Shown here: one piece after another, positions 1-7,533 of the stretch | Layout: every line of letters begins with the position of its first letter | How positions within the stretch are numbered: position 1 is the first letter of the stretch | Source of the DNA: Chromatiales bacterium 21-64-14 | GTDB taxonomy: Bacteria > Pseudomonadota > Gammaproteobacteria > 21-64-14 | DNA length: 64,000 nucleotides | Assembly: GCA_002255365.1 (NCBI GenBank) | Contig: NCBI01000012.1 | Span: forward strand, 1-64,000 | Direction of reading: 5' to 3' | The notes under the pieces: model-generated | Databases searched by the model: none | What the model was told of the DNA's origin: nothing | Seen by the model: only the letters and a program-made list of their open reading frames with translations | Position numbers and translations under genes: made by a program

Positions 1-104
1 AGCCGCCCTGCCCGCGCTTCGTGGCTCTCGATGTCGGGATTGGCGCCGGGAGGAATGTTTTCCTCGATCCAGGTCTCAGCCCACCTCAGGAATCGCTTGC
101 TCAT
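1..104 (-). CDS. N-terminal fragment of a small DUF768-like protein (cut by window edge)
   Basis: An open frame starts with ATG at 104 on the minus strand and runs off the left edge (34 codons visible). The first residues are MSKRFLRWAETWIEEN, followed by a Pro/Gly-rich step. This resembles the start of DUF768 proteins, short proteins of unknown function that begin with a Phe-Leu...Trp motif followed by an Asn-x-Pro step. The purine-rich stretch just upstream of the ATG is only a moderate ribosome binding site. It sits next to an integron-like cassette region and may itself be cassette cargo. The family is a guess from short similarity. Confidence 0.4.
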   Translation of the reverse strand, partial: MSKRFLRWAETWIEENIPPGANPDIESHEARAGR

Positions 105-377
105 GACTGCCCACCCATCTCCCGCGTCGTTTTCGGGACCGATTTTCCGGGACACTGTGACCCACCCGATATTTCGGCCCGAGTAAATAAAAGCTTACTG
201 CATAGCATTAACTGCCTCAATAGTCGGTCGGTAAAGAATGGGGTCCTTCTGGGTTCCTTCGAATCGTAAAGATCAAATGACTTGTGTGCGTGGCTAAATC
301 ACTTTACGAGGTATGGTCTTTGTGGGCACTATTCGGAAAACAAGGGAAAGTGCGGCTGTGTTATTCCTAAACCAAAC

Positions 378-502
378 GCATAACGAATCGGGCAAAGGGA
401 CGCGCCGCCATTTGGCGGTTTTGAAGCCCGGGTTTTTTTATCAAGGTTCGGCGGATTCGTTTGGCCTTCGTTAGCGGCGCGCCCCTTACCGTAACGTTAT
501 GT
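378..502 (+). repeat. attC-like site 1
   Basis: About 125 nt. R'' is GCATAAC (378-384) and R' is GTTATGT (496-502); they pair at 6 of 7 positions. The inner arms are around 393-406 and 475-488 (AAGGGACGCGCC against the complement of GGCGCGCCCCTT) with one imperfect position. The long spacer is AT-richer and could fold further. The length is within the range of long attC sites such as Vibrio repeats. Confidence 0.65.
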
Positions 503-523
503 TGCATCAGTCAAAGGAGAGCG

Positions 524-850
524 ATGGTGATTAACCTTGAAGGTGTAGTTTCGGCGAATTGGCGCGACGTTCCCGCGAAGGAAATATTTCCAGGGATTCG
601 TATGCGTATCCTCTGGCAGGGTACGAACGGCTCGAAGGCCAAAATTCTCGAAATCGACCCTGGCGCAAAATTCACGATCCTCGATACGCACTCTCCCGGC
701 CCTGAAGAAGTCTTCGTGGTATCTGGTGTGTTTAACGATGGTGTCGACGATTATCCGGCTGGTACTTTCATTCACAATCCCGCTGGTTCAGCGCACGTTC
801 CTCAGTCAAAGCAAGGCTGCGTAATCTTCGTGTTCTTTCCTGAGGGTTGA
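524..850 (+). CDS. Cassette-borne ChrR-like cupin-domain protein
   Basis: 108-residue single-domain cupin resembling the C-terminal domain of ChrR-type anti-sigma factors, but without the zinc-binding anti-sigma domain. The ATG at 524 is chosen because it follows AAAGGAGA at a normal distance; longer in-frame starts fall inside attC site 1. Visible cupin features are a Gly-x-Glu-like turn (PGPEEVFVVSG), a PAGTF-type strand and a late His (AGSAHVP). The fold binds small molecules or metals in a beta-barrel, but the ligand is not predictable. The gene fills cassette 1 almost completely, with its stop 10 nt before attC site 2, as in mobile cassettes. GC is lower than in the chromosomal genes. 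Confidence 0.8.
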   Translation: MVINLEGVVSANWRDVPAKEIFPGIRMRILWQGTNGSKAKILEIDPGAKFTILDTHSPGPEEVFVVSGVFNDGVDDYPAGTFIHNPAGSAHVPQSKQGCVIFVFFPEG

Positions 851-859
851 GTCCATGAA

Positions 860-922
860 ACATAACCCTGCGCTCAAGCGGGAGTGCGCAAAAGCGCGCC
901 GCCCCTTAACTTCGCGTTAAGT
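860..922 (+). repeat. attC-like site 2 (short)
   Basis: About 63 nt, near the minimum attC length. R'' is ACATAAC (860-866) and R' is GTTAAGT (916-922, full match to GTTRRRY). The arms CTCAAGCGGGAGTGCGC (873-889) and GCGCGCCGCCCCTTAAC pair imperfectly around an AAAA loop. R'' is a 7/7 complement of the R' of site 1. Confidence 0.65.
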
Positions 923-940
923 TTTAGGAGAGAAAATCCC

Positions 941-1339
941 ATGCCTATTGACCCGTCTTCATTCGACCAGAACGAAGCGTGGATTCTATTCCGCTTAAAC
1001 GGTGCACCTATTCGTACAGAAGCAGACGGAGATTTCAATGCTATGGCAATCATGGAGGTGACTTCGGGGATGATCTTCGGCATGGAATTGGTCCCGATTG
1101 CGCACAAAGAAATCTCAGAACTCCAAGCACGGAAACTCCTAAATTCTTCAGCCAATCAGGCGGGTGGCCGGCCGGTGTCTCTTTTTATTGCTACTGAAGA
1201 ACAAGCGGCTCAAATTTCCACAGCCGCGGAAACAATGAAAATTGAAGTAAAGCGCGTCGCTGCAAGTGATTTTTCAGAAATTACGAAGGAGGCAAGAGAT
1301 GGCTTCGCCAATCATGTTTCCTGTGGCAGCGCGCCATGA
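941..1339 (+). CDS. Cassette-borne protein of unknown function
   Basis: 132-residue soluble protein with no signal peptide or membrane segment. The ATG at 941 follows TAGGAGAG directly after attC site 2; an upstream in-frame start at 884 lies inside the attC site and is rejected. The N-terminal half (WILFRLNGAPIRTEADGDF, then an MAIMEVTSGMIFG stretch) suggests a small mixed alpha/beta domain. The C-terminal half alternates hydrophobic strands with acidic helices. I recognise the general look of short conserved cassette or phage-associated hypotheticals but cannot assign a function. The stop overlaps the approach to attC site 3, so the gene fills cassette 2. Confidence 0.75.
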   Translation: MPIDPSSFDQNEAWILFRLNGAPIRTEADGDFNAMAIMEVTSGMIFGMELVPIAHKEISELQARKLLNSSANQAGGRPVSLFIATEEQAAQISTAAETMKIEVKRVAASDFSEITKEARDGFANHVSCGSAP

Positions 1340-1340
1340 A

Positions 1341-1436
1341 ATCTAACAAGGCGCCGAACCCCACGCAGAACTGGGACGCCGTTCTGTACCCTACGCGCCT
1401 GCGGCGCTCCGGCGCGGGTAACCTTCGGCGTTGGGA
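1341..1436 (+). repeat. attC-like site 3
   Basis: About 96 nt. R'' is ATCTAAC (1341-1347, full RYYYAAC match), followed by AAGGCGCCGAAC; R' is GTTGGGA (1430-1436). The spacer contains further paired arms: CAGAAC near 1366 with GTTCTG at 1381, and GGCGCCG with CGGCGC-type sequence. R'' pairs with the R' of site 2 at only 5 of 7 positions. No plus-strand gene follows, so this looks like the distal end of the array. Confidence 0.55.
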
Positions 1437-1627
1437 AACCAGAAGGTGGGGACCGTCCACCAGTGGGCTTAGTGCGGCACGCGGCAGGTCCGTGCCCGCA
1501 ACACCGGTTTGAGCTGCCGGTGTCGGAAGGGCATGAGGATCAATGGGCCAGAGTAATTGAACGATCATGCATCCAAGTACTCCGGCCCGTTGTTTTCCCC
1601 AGTGACATTACGAAGTTTTCGCGATAC

Positions 1628-2122
1628 TCAGGGCTTCAGATAATTGTAGCCGTGATCCTGAAGTTGCATGATGCGCACGAGGCCGCCCGGGACTACGACC
1701 GCGGAAGGCAATAGCGGCGGAAGGTGGCCGGTTTTCTTCTCGATGCTCAGCATTGTGGCGTGACATGCGTCGAACTCGACCCCGGCTGCTGAAAGGCCAG
1801 CAACCCGCTGCGCGTCCGGGCTGTTCTTGAACAGCATCTTGAGCCCCGGTCCGTAGGCTACAACGACTACCTGAATCTTGTCTTGTCCAAAATATTTGAT
1901 CACGTTATGAACGTTGTTCAATACCAGGCCCCAGCGTCCGGGGTCGCCCTGGCTTACTTGAATTACCAGATGCTGCTTGGCGAATGGGATCTCCTTGACG
2001 ACCTGGGCCTTGTTGAAATCGTAGTTCTTGAATAGCGACCAATCTTCGGCCCGGGCTGTTTGCAGCCACGTCAATGCTACCAAGGATATAATTGCAGGTA
2101 ACGCGATGCGGATCGCTTTCAT
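1628..2122 (-). CDS. Exported DsrE-family protein
   Basis: 164-residue protein with a cleavable signal peptide (MKAIRIALPAIISLVALTW..., cleavage near ARA-ED) and a DsrE/DsrF-type Rossmann-like domain. The domain shows a strand-rich VIQVSQGD, an Asn-Asn-Val motif, the core VVVVAYGPGLKML and a single Cys in FDACHATM. In DsrE-family proteins a Cys near this position carries persulfide sulfur. Cytoplasmic DsrE proteins traffic sulfur during sulfur oxidation; this copy is predicted to be periplasmic. ATG 2122 is chosen over the longer frame because GGAGGA precedes it and the signal peptide begins there. A GlcG/HbpS-like gene lies 90 nt upstream on the same strand, so the two may be co-transcribed. 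Confidence 0.75.
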   Translation of the reverse strand: MKAIRIALPAIISLVALTWLQTARAEDWSLFKNYDFNKAQVVKEIPFAKQHLVIQVSQGDPGRWGLVLNNVHNVIKYFGQDKIQVVVVAYGPGLKMLFKNSPDAQRVAGLSAAGVEFDACHATMLSIEKKTGHLPPLLPSAVVVPGGLVRIMQLQDHGYNYLKP

Positions 2123-2212
2123 TTGTTGTCCTCCATGGGTGATATTATTGGTGATATTACTGTTGGGTATCACTCGGCTCGGCTTTATCAAAGATCTACC
2201 CAGAAAACGGGC

Positions 2213-2722
2213 TTACTGCATCTCAAGCGCCTGATGCACGGTCTTAAGCCCGGCAGCCGCACAGTCTTCGTCGGTTTGCGCGCTCGGGGTGCCGCTGACG
2301 CCTATCGCCCCGTAGAAAACGCCACCGGCTTCTATGGGTATAGACCCTCCCACGAACAGCAGGTGCGCGCCTGCGTAGCTCAAGGGTGCGTGACGGGTCT
2401 CCTTCTGCATTACCGTGCCTTTGGCGTTAAACATCGCACTGGTATAGGCCTTGTCGTAACTGATTGCCAACGACAACGGCGCCGCAATTGTATCCCGCAG
2501 GACAACTTGGGTTATGCCGTTGCGATCAACTACCGTTGCTGTTACTTGGAAGCCTTTATGCCGGCATGCGGAGATCGCGCCGCGCGCCATCTTCAGGGCT
2601 GTGCCTAGCGTAAGGCGCGCAACCGTGACCGTGAGCGGCTTATCTGCCCGAGTGGTACCCGGGGCCAGCGATATTGCCGAAGCCGCGAGTATCGCGATGC
2701 GTACCTTTGCGCTATTCTTCAA
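2213..2722 (-). CDS. Exported GlcG/HbpS-family heme-binding-like protein
   Basis: 169-residue protein of the GlcG/HbpS (DUF336) family. Members form oligomers and some bind heme or sense redox state. A TTG start at 2722 is proposed: AGGAGAGG lies just upstream, and the protein then opens with a good signal peptide (KVRIAILAASAISLA, cleavage near TRA-D). Family features are the helix ALKMARGAISACRHKGFQV, strand ATVVDRNG, RDTIAAPLSLAISYDKAYTS and the glycine-rich IPIEAGGVFYGAIGVSG. A paralogue lies at 60195-60698. It is followed by an exported DsrE protein, suggesting a periplasmic redox or sulfur role, which is inference. Confidence 0.78.
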   Translation of the reverse strand: MKNSAKVRIAILAASAISLAPGTTRADKPLTVTVARLTLGTALKMARGAISACRHKGFQVTATVVDRNGITQVVLRDTIAAPLSLAISYDKAYTSAMFNAKGTVMQKETRHAPLSYAGAHLLFVGGSIPIEAGGVFYGAIGVSGTPSAQTDEDCAAAGLKTVHQALEMQ

Positions 2723-3133
2723 TGGCCTCTCCTGACAGGCACGGATCTTTCGTGCGCGGTACGCACAGCGAGAGTTGTTCAACGTCAGTGTGTGTTCCGC
2801 GCGCTGGCGTCTTGCGGAAAGACGCCGCAGCCGGATAAATATTCCGTGCAACACGCGGGAGCCGACCGTTACGCTGTACCACGACGGCGCCTACTTGCCC
2901 TGGTCCGCCGGTACCCTCCGCGGTGCCCATCGCCTTACGGGGCGGGAACAGTCGGCGCGCGGCTACTCGGCCACGTTGACCGGTAGGTTTATGCAGGTGC
3001 TTGGGGCACCAGCGGGCATATCCAGGCCGGGGCGCATGGGGATATGGCGTACCAACGATAGTCCCAGCCCCTGCGTTGTAATGAGGGTGGCACTATAACT
3101 TATGGTCCCGAGCCTCATTGTTCCACTGCTGCG
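2723..3133. other. Intergenic, no supported gene
   Basis: 411 nt between two minus-strand genes. Short frames here show neither a ribosome binding site nor family resemblance. It presumably holds the promoter of the GlcG-like gene, but no clear box was recognised. Confidence 0.5.
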
Positions 3134-3511
3134 CTACCAAGTGAGCACCCGTCCCGCCGCGCCCAGGCTCGGTAGTGCCTGGGTGGGCGTGAGCAACGGC
3201 ATGGGCTGGGCGAGATCCTCCGGTGTCATCCCGTTGAGATCGAGGGACTGAGCGCAGCCAATGAGTTGCACGCCGTTGTCGACGGCGAGCTTCATGAAGT
3301 CCGCAACGCTCTTGCCGCCTTCGAGCGGGAAGATACGCTCGGCTACGCCGGACTTGAGCAGTTTAGTCGCGGGGCCGGTAAAATAGAGGATCACGTTCTG
3401 TTCCCCGGCCGCGGCTGCGGCGGCGAGGAAGAACGCAGAAGGAAGCCGCATGGGGTTTTCCGGTCCTGTGATGAGAATGATTACCAAATCTGGGGTTTCT
3501 TCCGAGGGCAT
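3134..3511 (-). CDS. Cytosolic DsrE-family protein
   Basis: 125-residue DsrE/DsrF-like protein without signal peptide. The first strand LVIILITGPENP is followed by a helix AFFLAAAAAAGEQNV, strand ILYFTGPATKLLK, the FMKLAVDNGVQLIGCAQSL segment carrying the candidate persulfide Cys, and a C-terminal LNGMTPEDL motif typical of the family. AGGAGG sits a few bases before ATG 3511. Function is probably sulfur transfer or binding; the partner is unknown. It lies near the exported DsrE and GlcG-like genes on the same strand but 411 nt upstream of them, so co-transcription is uncertain. Confidence 0.75.
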   Translation of the reverse strand: MPSEETPDLVIILITGPENPMRLPSAFFLAAAAAAGEQNVILYFTGPATKLLKSGVAERIFPLEGGKSVADFMKLAVDNGVQLIGCAQSLDLNGMTPEDLAQPMPLLTPTQALPSLGAAGRVLTW

Positions 3512-4209
3512 GAGCGTGCCTCCTGTAGGCTGCGGGTTGTGAGATAGCCAGCACTCCGTGAGTGGTGGCTACACTAGAACCTATCTCAAATGCATCTTGG
3601 TCGCCCTACGGCGTTGCGGACCCTGCTGCGGTGCTCATTACTGGGTGTAAACTGCGTTCCTCGCAGGGCCCGCGCCTTGCCTGAACGCCCGATCTGCGAT
3701 TTTGAGATAGGTTCTAATAATAGATCCATCGTCGCGAGATTGGTGCCATGGCGATCAACGCGATCCGACGCGTAGCGCGACATGGCTAAAATGTCAGGCT
3801 GTTCGCCAGCGTATAGATCCCCATGATCACACCCCCTATGCTTTTAAGTCCCCAGCGGTTTCCGGGAAACATGCGAGGTCCGGCCTATGCTTGGCGAACA
3901 AGGCGCCAGCGTAGCTAAACGACCACGCTTTCAGGAACTTCATACCCATGATTCCTCTGCAAGGTCGGGGCGACAAGCACATGGCTCGCACAACCAACGC
4001 CGGCTTCACCCGAGCCTTGACCCGATGGCGCCCAATCGGTTTTACTTCAATGCGTTGCGCTAGACTAACGCAGCCTGACGATAGTAGGAAGAGATTCCGT
4101 TTATCGCGTCGGGCGGTACTGTTCAAACAGGCAGGTCCGGCTCTCGATAAAGGGGCGTGATGAATCAAGGTGGCGTGTTCTCTGTCGCTGTGCGTAGGAT
4201 GTGGTGCTG
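3512..4209. other. Intergenic region with a MITE-like element; no supported gene
   Basis: About 700 nt between divergent genes. The left part holds the repeat element at 3575-3716. The right part contains only weak minus-strand mini-frames: 3836-3949 (37 codons after AGAGGA) and 3786-3872 (28 codons, hydrophobic). These could be remnants of one small frameshifted gene, but nothing confirms translation. Confidence 0.4.
3575..3716. mobile_element. MITE-like element, 142 bp, perfect 16-bp terminal inverted repeats
   Basis: TAGAACCTATCTCAAA at 3575-3590 is repeated as its exact reverse complement at 3701-3716. The outermost TA may be a duplicated TA target flanking 14-bp inverted repeats. The interior has no transposase and no credible frame. 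Related ends occur at 51119-51160 and 60142-60157 in this window, so it is a dispersed family. Mobilisation in trans by an insertion sequence with matching ends is the usual explanation; that source is not in the window. Confidence 0.7.
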
Positions 4210-5148
4210 ATGGCGAAGTCCACGGAAGCGATCGTGTCCGTCGTCAACCTGTCCAAGACCTACGCCAATGGTTATCAGGCGCTGAAGAATGTCAGCCTGG
4301 AAATCGAGCGCGGTGAGATTTTGGCCCTGCTAGGTCCGAATGGCGCCGGCAAGACCACCTTGATCTCAATTATCTGCGGAATTGTAAGCGCAAGCGGCGG
4401 CACAGTAACGGTGGGTGGGCATGACATTGTCACAGGTTATCGAATAACACGTAGCATGATCGGCTTGGTGCCCCAGGAACTGACGCTGGGCGCCTTCGAT
4501 TCGGTCTGGAACACCTTGTGTTTCAGTCGCGGCTTGTTCGGTAAGAAGCCGGACCACGCGTACATCGAGCGTCTGCTGAAAGAGCTTTCGTTGTGGGATA
4601 AAAAAGACAGCGCACTCATGACGTTGTCGGGCGGCATGAAGCGTCGGGTTTTGATTGGTAAGGCGTTGTCGCACGAACCCACCGTGCTGTTTTTGGATGA
4701 GCCCACGGCTGGCGTGGATGTGGAGCTGCGCAAGGACATGTGGGCGTTGGTGCGCCGGCTACGCACTGCCGGCGTCACTATCATCCTGACCACGCATTAT
4801 ATTGAAGAGGCCGAGGCGATTGCCGATCGCGTAGGGGTGATCAACCACGGCGAGCTGTTGCTGGTGGATGGCAAGCTGGCATTGATGCACAAGCTCGGAA
4901 AACGCCAGATGATAATCGAACTCGATGAGCCGCTAAGCGCTGTCCCAAGCACCTTGTCAGGTTGGCCGTTGGAACTGTCAGCCGACGGAAGTCAGTTGGT
5001 CTACACCTATGACCCGCATAAGGAACATACCGGTATCAGCGGATTGCTACAGGCGATGAACGCGGCTCGTTTGCCGCTCAAGGACCTGCGAACCACCCAG
5101 AGTTCCCTGGAAGAGATATTCGTCAGCTTGGTAAAAGGCAAGCCATGA
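4210..5148 (+). CDS. ABC-2 exporter, ATP-binding subunit (YadG-like)
   Basis: 312-residue ATPase of a multidrug/polysaccharide-type ABC-2 exporter. Walker [10 protein letters not shown], a Q-loop (LVPQE), signature LSGGM, Walker B VLFLDEP and the switch His in TTHY are all present, and the C-terminal about 80 residues form the regulatory tail usual in this family. ATG 4210 is preferred over GTG 4201 because AGGA lies about 10 nt upstream of it. The stop overlaps the permease start by 4 nt (ATGA), implying translational coupling and a two-gene operon. The substrate cannot be read from sequence. Confidence 0.9.
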   Translation: MAKSTEAIVSVVNLSKTYANGYQALKNVSLEIERGEILALLGPNGAGKTTLISIICGIVSASGGTVTVGGHDIVTGYRITRSMIGLVPQELTLGAFDSVWNTLCFSRGLFGKKPDHAYIERLLKELSLWDKKDSALMTLSGGMKRRVLIGKALSHEPTVLFLDEPTAGVDVELRKDMWALVRRLRTAGVTIILTTHYIEEAEAIADRVGVINHGELLLVDGKLALMHKLGKRQMIIELDEPLSAVPSTLSGWPLELSADGSQLVYTYDPHKEHTGISGLLQAMNAARLPLKDLRTTQSSLEEIFVSLVKGKP

Positions 5149-5906
5149 ACACCTATGCCGTTAGAGTCATCTACAAACACGAAATGTTGCGCGCGTGGGA
5201 AACCCTCCTGCAGAGCTTTGCGTCCCCGGTTTTGTCGACGTCGCTCTACTTCGTGGTGTTCGGTTCAGCGATCGGGTCGCGCATCGAACAGGTAGAGGGC
5301 GTGCCGTTCGGTTTGTTCATCGTTCCGGGCCTGATGATGCTCGCGCTGCTGACCCAAAGTATTGCAAACGCATCGTTCGGTATTTTTTTCCCGAAATTTA
5401 CCGGTGCCATTTACGAGGTCATGTCGGCGCCGGTTTCATTCTTTGAAATACTGCTCGGCTATGTGGGGGCTGCAGCCACCAAGTCGCTCATCATAGGCTT
5501 GATTATTCTCGTAACCGCGAGTTTTTTCGTGCCTTTGCGGATCGCACACCCAGTCTGGATGGCGGCGTTTCTGATATTGACCTGCGTCTCATTCAGCCTG
5601 TTCGGTTTTATCATAGGGCTCTGGGCGAGCGACTTTGAAAAGCTGCAGCTGATTCCACTGCTGGTAATTACCCCGTTGGTGTTTCTCGGGGGCAGTTTTT
5701 ACTCGGTCAGCATGCTTCCGCCCGCGTGGCGGACCGTCACGTTGTTTAATCCGGTGGTATATCTTATCAGTGGGTTTCGTTGGAGCTTCTTCGAGGTATC
5801 CGATGTAAGTGTCGCCCTGAGCCTGTCCGTGGTAATGGCGTTTCTCGTGCTGTGTCTGGTGACGGTATGGTGGATGTTTAAGACCGGCTATCGCCTGAAG
5901 CAGTAG
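5145..5906 (+). CDS. ABC-2 exporter, permease subunit (YadH-like)
   Basis: 253-residue inner-membrane protein with about six hydrophobic segments: around [20 protein letters not shown], the [32 protein letters not shown] region, [33 protein letters not shown] and a final [14 protein letters not shown]. The [15 protein letters not shown] motif is characteristic of ABC-2 type permeases. It overlaps the ATPase gene by 4 nt and pairs with it as a homodimeric exporter half. The next gene is 166 nt away. Confidence 0.9.
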   Translation: MNTYAVRVIYKHEMLRAWETLLQSFASPVLSTSLYFVVFGSAIGSRIEQVEGVPFGLFIVPGLMMLALLTQSIANASFGIFFPKFTGAIYEVMSAPVSFFEILLGYVGAAATKSLIIGLIILVTASFFVPLRIAHPVWMAAFLILTCVSFSLFGFIIGLWASDFEKLQLIPLLVITPLVFLGGSFYSVSMLPPAWRTVTLFNPVVYLISGFRWSFFEVSDVSVALSLSVVMAFLVLCLVTVWWMFKTGYRLKQ

Positions 5907-6072
5907 GGCGTCCGCCGTGGGGTTTTCCGTTGGACGCGTGCTGTTGGGCTATGCTGGGCCAGGTGCGGACCATTTTCCTGTGGGACCCGTGTTACCGTAG
6001 AATAACGAGCGAAGTTGATCACCTCTCCGGGGCGCTGGCACCTCGGGCGGCGCCGGGGGTACGCGTACGACG

Positions 6073-6876
6073 ATGAACTGGATCAGCACAGCGCTTGCGG
6101 TTTTTTCCGGAGTTCTCGCGTTCGCGATCGCAGCGGTGCTGGTCCGCGACCGCAAGCAGAAGCGCGGCGCATATGCGCTGGTGTTGCTGATTTCGTTTGT
6201 GGGTTTGCAGGGCTTGTCCAGGGAATATGTATTCCCCAAGCTGAATGTCTGGGCCAACGTCCGCGAGGCCGAATCGCTGCCGCAACTCGCGGTGCTGAGG
6301 CGGTCTGACCCACAGACTTACGCGAGCGTGCTGACCTTTGTCAGAGGCGCCCTCGACCGGTCGGTGGACGATCAGGCGATCCTGGAGTTGGTGAGTAACC
6401 ACCTAGCCGGGCTTGCCCAACAGCGGCTACCGAATGCGTCCAACGCAGCAGCGGTTGCCTACCTCAAGGTCGTGCTGGCCGAAATGCACGCGCTCAGCGC
6501 CTCCGGGGGCGCGGATTGTTACCGGGTTCTCGATCCGGATCTGTCCAGACCGCTCAATGGCCAGGAGCTTTTCCCCAGGAGACTTCGGGAGCGGGCTCTG
6601 ATGGCGCTGACCGAGATCATCGCGACTGCAGCGGAACACCCGCAACCCATACCCGGCGAATCCGAGGTGATGCCCGCATTGGGGCCAATCTATGGGCAGT
6701 TGCGGCAAGAAACGGGGGCCGACCCGCGGGCTCTCCTATATCCGGGTGCGGCGGCAATCGACGACGTGAAGGCCTGTTCAATGGATGCGCGCCTGTTCGC
6801 AAAGATTCTGAAGCTTCCTGCCAGCGACGGGGGAAGAGTCATTCGCTTTCTGTGGTCCCGGGTACCCGGCTCGTGA
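6073..6876 (+). CDS. Membrane-anchored protein of unknown function
   Basis: 267-residue protein with two N-terminal transmembrane helices (residues about 4-23 and 33-48) and a soluble, mostly helical domain that is probably periplasmic. The domain has many Leu/Ala heptad-like stretches and two Cys residues far apart, but no catalytic motif that I recognise. ATG 6073 begins the first membrane helix; the ribosome binding site is weak. It stands alone between the ABC exporter and the PepSY gene. Coding is supported by its length and codon pattern only. Confidence 0.6.
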   Translation: MNWISTALAVFSGVLAFAIAAVLVRDRKQKRGAYALVLLISFVGLQGLSREYVFPKLNVWANVREAESLPQLAVLRRSDPQTYASVLTFVRGALDRSVDDQAILELVSNHLAGLAQQRLPNASNAAAVAYLKVVLAEMHALSASGGADCYRVLDPDLSRPLNGQELFPRRLRERALMALTEIIATAAEHPQPIPGESEVMPALGPIYGQLRQETGADPRALLYPGAAAIDDVKACSMDARLFAKILKLPASDGGRVIRFLWSRVPGS

Positions 6877-6958
6877 AGACACGTCTCGATTAGGCAATAG
6901 GGCTCCGTACGGGGCCCTGCGGGCCGCTGGCCCGGGTCGAGGTGTGGCTGGTAGGCCG

Positions 6959-6973
6959 TTAAGGCTGGCTTAA
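6959..6973 (+). promoter_or_regulatory. Candidate response-regulator direct repeat (TTAA-N7-TTAA)
   Basis: TTAAGGCTGGCTTAA places two TTAA half-sites exactly 11 bp apart, the spacing of PmrA/QseB-type boxes. A TATCCT hexamer about 12 nt downstream could be a -10 element. It lies 82 nt before the PepSY gene that heads a QseB/PmrA-like two-component operon, so autoregulation is plausible. A lone CTTAAG occurs at 7503-7508, before the regulator gene. Confidence 0.4.
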
Positions 6974-7054
6974 TTCCCGCCCCTTATCCTGTGTCTCGAC
7001 GGTCGGATGGGTATCCGGCCGGACTTGGGAACAACAGATCCGGAGGGATAGAAA

Positions 7055-7387
7055 ATGACTGATACGACTCGACGTGGAAACGGCAAGCGCCTGGTGGTGG
7101 CCGGTTTGATGGGCACGGCACTGGCGTTTGGAAGCGCGTGGGCGCTAGCCTCGGCCGGGGAGCATTCGCACGAGGGCGCGCAGATCACGAAGGAACAGGC
7201 CCGCGACATCGCGCTCAAGGCCTATCCTGGCAAGGTCACCGATGCCGAGCTGGAGAGTGAGAAGGGCGGCAGCGGTCTGCGCTATTCTTTTGATATCCAG
7301 CACAATGGGGTGACCCATGAGGTCGGGGTCGATGCGCGCACCGGCCGGGTGTTGGAGAACAGCGCGGAGGGTCCGAACCCGGATTGA
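7055..7387 (+). CDS. Exported PepSY-domain protein
   Basis: 110-residue protein with an N-terminal signal or anchor sequence (VVAGLMGTALAFGSAWALAS) and one PepSY domain. Visible are the helix ITKEQARDIALKAYPG, strands with the acidic ELESEKGG turn, YSFDIQHNG, and VGVDARTGRVL, the family's most conserved stretch. PepSY domains act as periplasmic inhibitors or ligand-binding modules. Single-PepSY proteins often sit beside QseBC/PmrAB-like systems, as here, and may modulate the sensor or be its output. GGAGGG precedes the ATG. The regulator gene follows after 146 nt. Confidence 0.85.
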   Translation: MTDTTRRGNGKRLVVAGLMGTALAFGSAWALASAGEHSHEGAQITKEQARDIALKAYPGKVTDAELESEKGGSGLRYSFDIQHNGVTHEVGVDARTGRVLENSAEGPNPD

Positions 7388-7533
7388 TCCGCGCGGCCGC
7401 GACCGCTGGTCGTGGCCGCTTATCCGGCGGCATTGGGTGGCGGCACGGCCGGAGGACGCGGTGGCTCAGCTTCGCTGCCGGCGCGCGTGGAAGCCGGCGG
7501 CTCTTAAGTTTCGGCAAGGTTGGGGGACACCCG

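Larger units (their letters stand above)
378..1436 (+). mobile_element. Integron-like gene cassette pair bounded by three attC-like sites
   Basis: Two short plus-strand genes (524-850 and 941-1339) lie between three structured repeats with the layout of integron attC sites: an R'' box (RYYYAAC-like), imperfectly paired inner arms and an R' box (GTTRRRY-like). The R' of the first site (GTTATGT, 496-502) is exactly complementary to the R'' of the second (ACATAAC, 860-866). That is what a cassette that once circularised should show, since both half-sites belong to one cassette. Cleavage in R' defines cassette 1 as about 497-916 and cassette 2 as about 917-1430. The region is visibly lower in GC than its surroundings. 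No integrase or attI is in the window, so this is either an array end or an integrase-less cluster (CALIN). Confidence 0.7.

Noticed and set aside
21..269. 82-codon plus-strand frame at the window start
   Set aside because: No ribosome binding site or homology; overlaps the more credible minus-strand DUF768-like start.
3786..3872. 28-codon hydrophobic minus-strand mini-ORF
   Set aside because: Coherent short membrane-like sequence but no convincing ribosome binding site; probably a remnant, so not listed as a gene.
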